Origin: Nitriliruptoraceae bacterium
GTDB taxonomy: Bacteria > Actinomycetota > Nitriliruptoria > Nitriliruptorales > Nitriliruptoraceae
Assembly (NCBI GenBank): GCA_007118045.1
Contig: SKTG01000183.1
Coordinates: 1 to 8,400 of the forward strand
Reading direction: 5' to 3'
Length of the DNA: 8,400 nucleotides
Each line of letters begins with the position of its first letter. The stretch's first letter is position 1. The translations under genes were made by a program, and so were the position numbers. The notes under the pieces are model-generated. The model was not told the origin of the DNA. It ran no database searches and was given only the letters and a program-made list of their open reading frames with translations. This document shows positions 6,739 through 8,400 of the stretch, one piece after another.

Positions 6739-6752
6739 GTTGCTGACGCAAC
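6739..6752. promoter_or_regulatory. Inverted repeat GTTGC-TGAC-GCAAC, possible operator
   Basis: Perfect 5-bp arms flank a 4-nt spacer in the intergenic region 55 bp upstream of the regulator start. It could be an autoregulatory site, but it does not resemble the CGTAC palindromes before the kinase and isomerase genes, and short repeats arise by chance in such DNA. Confidence 0.3.
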
Positions 6753-6819
6753 CCCGGGTGGTCGGCGCGGACGCTGCGCGAGCGACGTTCGAGGAGACCA
6801 GTACGGAGAGGCGGACAGG

Positions 6820-6848
6820 ATGACAATAAGTGGCCGAGCGGTTAGCGT
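6820..6848 (+). promoter_or_regulatory. Sigma-70-type promoter of the shikimate-dehydrogenase-like gene
   Basis: ATGACA (6820-6825, five of six to TTGACA) and TAGCGT (6843-6848, TAnnnT as in actinobacterial -10 elements) are separated by exactly 17 bp. Transcription would begin near 6855, leaving a leader of about 28 nt that contains the GGGGAG ribosome site before the ATG at 6883. The TAGCGT hexamer is the same as the one in the kinase control region. Confidence 0.5.
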
Positions 6849-6870
6849 CAAGGTCAACCGGCGGCGACCC

Positions 6871-6876
6871 GGGGAG
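6871..6876 (+). promoter_or_regulatory. Shine-Dalgarno GGGGAG that decides the start at 6883
   Basis: GGGGAG lies 6 nt before the ATG at 6883. It supports this start over the in-frame ATG at 6820, which falls inside the predicted -35 element. Confidence 0.55.
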
Positions 6877-6882
6877 ACGACG

Positions 6883-7806
6883 ATGGGCCGAGCCAGGGGA
6901 TCCCTCGGCTTCGTGGGGGTGACCGCGAGCGCTTCCTCGATCAACAAGGTGTTCCCCGTCTGGGCCCGATATCTCGGTCTCGAGGACGCCAAGCTGGTGC
7001 CCTTCGACCTGCCGCTGGATACCCAGCCAACCACCTATCGACGTACCGTCGCCAGGATCCGCGACGAGCAGGAGTTACGCGGCGCGTTGGTCACTTCACA
7101 CAAGGTGAAGGTGCTGGCCGCTGCTCGTGACCTCTTCGATGGACTGGATCCGTTCGCGGAGCGCATCGGGGAGGTCTCTTGCATCTCGAAGCGAGATGGC
7201 CAGCTCCTCGGCTACGCCAAGGATCCGATAACCGCCGGCCGTGCATTGGAAGCGTTCGTGCCGGCCGGTCACTTCGCCGGTGAGGCGGAGGTGCTCTGCT
7301 TCGGTGCCGGGGGCTCGGGGCTCGCGATCGCGCTGCGGTTGGGGCAGCTCGAGGACGACGACCGGCCGGCTCTGATCACTCTGGTCGATCGCGACCGCGA
7401 GCGGTTAGAGGACTGCCGTACGATTCTGGATCACCCGGGCGGAGCTCCGATCGAGTTCGTGGTGGCCGACGATGCGCACACGAACGATCGGCTCCTGAGC
7501 AAGCGACCACCGGGTTCGCTGGTCGTCAACGCCACCGGCTTGGGTAAGGACCAGCCCGGCTCGCCCATCGGTGCCGCGGCCTCCTTCCCGCCACGTGCGC
7601 TGGTCTGGGAGCTGAACTACCGCGGGGAACTCGCTTTCCTGCGCCACGCCCAACGGCAGGCTGAGGTGTCGAAGCTCACCGTCGAGGACGGTTGGACCTA
7701 CTTCGTGCACGGGTGGAGCGAGGTGATAGCCGAGGTCTACGACCTCGAGCTCGCTGCCGACGACATCACCCGGCTGAGCGACCTGGCGGCGGGGGAGCGG
7801 ACGTGA
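6883..7806 (+). CDS. Shikimate dehydrogenase-family oxidoreductase with altered substrate pocket
   Basis: A 307-aa protein with the two-domain plan of shikimate/quinate dehydrogenases. The N-terminal substrate half begins SLGFVGVTASASSINKVFP (7-25), parallel to the family's GxxHSxSP start. The catalytic pair is kept: Lys74 in VTSHK and Asp114 in YAKDPITAG. The cofactor half has GAGGSG (141-146), Asp169 and NATGLGKDQPGSP (216-228). The Asn of the usual GAVNT motif is Ser99 here (GEVSC), and the NTD triad is AKD. The substrate is therefore probably not shikimate, and a role in biosynthesis is unlikely beside catabolic genes. An ATG at 6820 is in frame, but the intervening codons (ACA, ATA, AGT and others) are unlike the rest of the gene and overlap a promoter. 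The stop overlaps the next start as GTGA, indicating translational coupling with the hydrolase. Confidence 0.82.
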   Translation: MGRARGSLGFVGVTASASSINKVFPVWARYLGLEDAKLVPFDLPLDTQPTTYRRTVARIRDEQELRGALVTSHKVKVLAAARDLFDGLDPFAERIGEVSCISKRDGQLLGYAKDPITAGRALEAFVPAGHFAGEAEVLCFGAGGSGLAIALRLGQLEDDDRPALITLVDRDRERLEDCRTILDHPGGAPIEFVVADDAHTNDRLLSKRPPGSLVVNATGLGKDQPGSPIGAAASFPPRALVWELNYRGELAFLRHAQRQAEVSKLTVEDGWTYFVHGWSEVIAEVYDLELAADDITRLSDLAAGERT

Positions 7807-8400
7807 CCGTGCTGGCCGAGGTCGTGCGCACGGTTCGCGGGGACCTCGAGCCGGGAACGCTCGGCAGGACCGACTACCACGAGCACTTGCTCATGGCCTC
7901 GCCGCTACTCGCGGGGGACGAGCTCGACGACGTCGTTCGTTCCGGCACGGAGACCGCCGCCCTGTTCGAGGCCGGGATCGACGCGCTCGCCGAACTCACG
8001 CCGATCGGCTGCGGTCGTGATCCCCTCGGCGTCCGAGCCATCTCCGAGCGGACCGGGATGCACGTCGTGCAGGCGACCGGCGTCCACCGGACGGCCCACT
8101 ACGCCGCAGACCACTGGGTGCGACAGCTCGATGTCGAGCAGCTCGCGCAGACGTTCGTGGACGAGGTCACGGTTGGTTGCCTCGAGGACCGCATCGGTGG
8201 GCCCCGCACGGACGTGCTGGCCGGCGTGATCAAGACCGGCATCGGCTACTGGTCGATCGACCGCTTCGAACGGCAGGTGCTGCTCGCGGCGGCCGACGCC
8301 CACCGACGTACGGGTGCGCCCATCGTGTGCCACCTCGAGCTCGGAAGCGCCCCCTGGGAAGCGCTCACGGTCTTGACCGACGCCGGCGTCGCACCGGACC
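7803..8400 (+). CDS. Phosphotriesterase-family metal-dependent hydrolase (partial, C-terminus off the right edge)
   Basis: The first 199 residues of an amidohydrolase-superfamily protein of the phosphotriesterase branch, normally about 320-360 aa. LGRTDYHEHL carries the metal-binding HxH (His26, His28). IGCGRDPLGVRAISERTGMHVVQATG (residues 68-93) is the family's second strand region. Lys144 in GVIKTGIGY matches the carbamylated bridging lysine, and His177 in PIVCHLE the next ligand. The remaining His and Asp ligands would lie beyond 8400. Many members of this branch are lactonases, including sugar-lactone phosphate lactonases, rather than organophosphate hydrolases, and a lactone-opening role fits a dehydrogenase-rich locus. 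The GTG start overlaps the preceding stop by GTGA, so it is probably made together with the dehydrogenase-like protein. Substrate unknown. Confidence 0.88.
   Translation, partial: MTVLAEVVRTVRGDLEPGTLGRTDYHEHLLMASPLLAGDELDDVVRSGTETAALFEAGIDALAELTPIGCGRDPLGVRAISERTGMHVVQATGVHRTAHYAADHWVRQLDVEQLAQTFVDEVTVGCLEDRIGGPRTDVLAGVIKTGIGYWSIDRFERQVLLAAADAHRRTGAPIVCHLELGSAPWEALTVLTDAGVAPD

Larger units (their letters stand above)
6685..6882. promoter_or_regulatory. Divergent control region between the regulator and the shikimate-dehydrogenase-like gene
   Basis: These 198 bp must carry the promoter of the regulator and that of the rightward pair. The left part is very GC-rich and contains an inverted repeat at 6739-6752; the right part (6815-6860) is AT-richer and holds the promoter described separately. 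Half-site words resembling the candidate operators occur at 6702-6709 (CTGTACGG) and 6800-6806 (AGTACGG), but neither is a full palindrome. No confident minus-strand promoter was found. Confidence 0.45.

Overview
The window is GC-rich DNA with strong G/C third-position bias, GTG starts and clear GGAGG-type Shine-Dalgarno sites. The substrate-binding lipoprotein is very acidic just after its lipobox. All of this fits a high-GC Gram-positive bacterium (Actinomycetota). A deep-branching lineage such as the Nitriliruptoria is possible, but the sequence cannot prove it. The window holds eight protein genes and no RNA genes, insertion sequences or CRISPR arrays that I can see.

Layout, left to right. 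On the minus strand, an NAD-type SDR dehydrogenase (984-1757) is followed by the N-terminal part of an ABC sugar-type substrate-binding lipoprotein (1-912, running off the left edge). A divergent control region (1758-1925) separates them from a plus-strand set: an FGGY-family, xylulokinase-like sugar kinase (1926-3416), a cupin-type phosphoglucose isomerase homologue (3571-4149) and a D-2-hydroxyacid dehydrogenase-like protein (4208-5170). A minus-strand regulator (5161-6684) converges on that dehydrogenase with a 10-bp overlap. From a second divergent region (6685-6882), a shikimate-dehydrogenase-like gene (6883-7806) runs rightward. It is joined by a GTGA stop/start overlap to a phosphotriesterase-family amidohydrolase (7803 to beyond the right edge).

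Together the genes look like a catabolic locus for a carbohydrate or sugar-acid-like substrate. It has a transport lipoprotein, at least three pyridine-nucleotide oxidoreductases, a kinase, an aldose/ketose isomerase and a metal-dependent hydrolase that could open a lactone. The substrate cannot be read from the sequence.

The most unusual element is the regulator. It is a GntR/HutC-type winged helix with a UTRA domain, fused in one frame to a full-length 2-keto-3-deoxy-6-phosphogluconate (KDPG) aldolase fold. The Schiff-base lysine, catalytic glutamate and phosphate-side arginine of that fold are replaced by Glu, Ala and Thr. This suggests an aldolase domain turned into a metabolite sensor. 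Two related palindromes (CGTACAAGTACG and CGTACAGGTTACG), each downstream of the same CCTGATAGC word, lie in front of the kinase and the isomerase. They are the best candidate operators.
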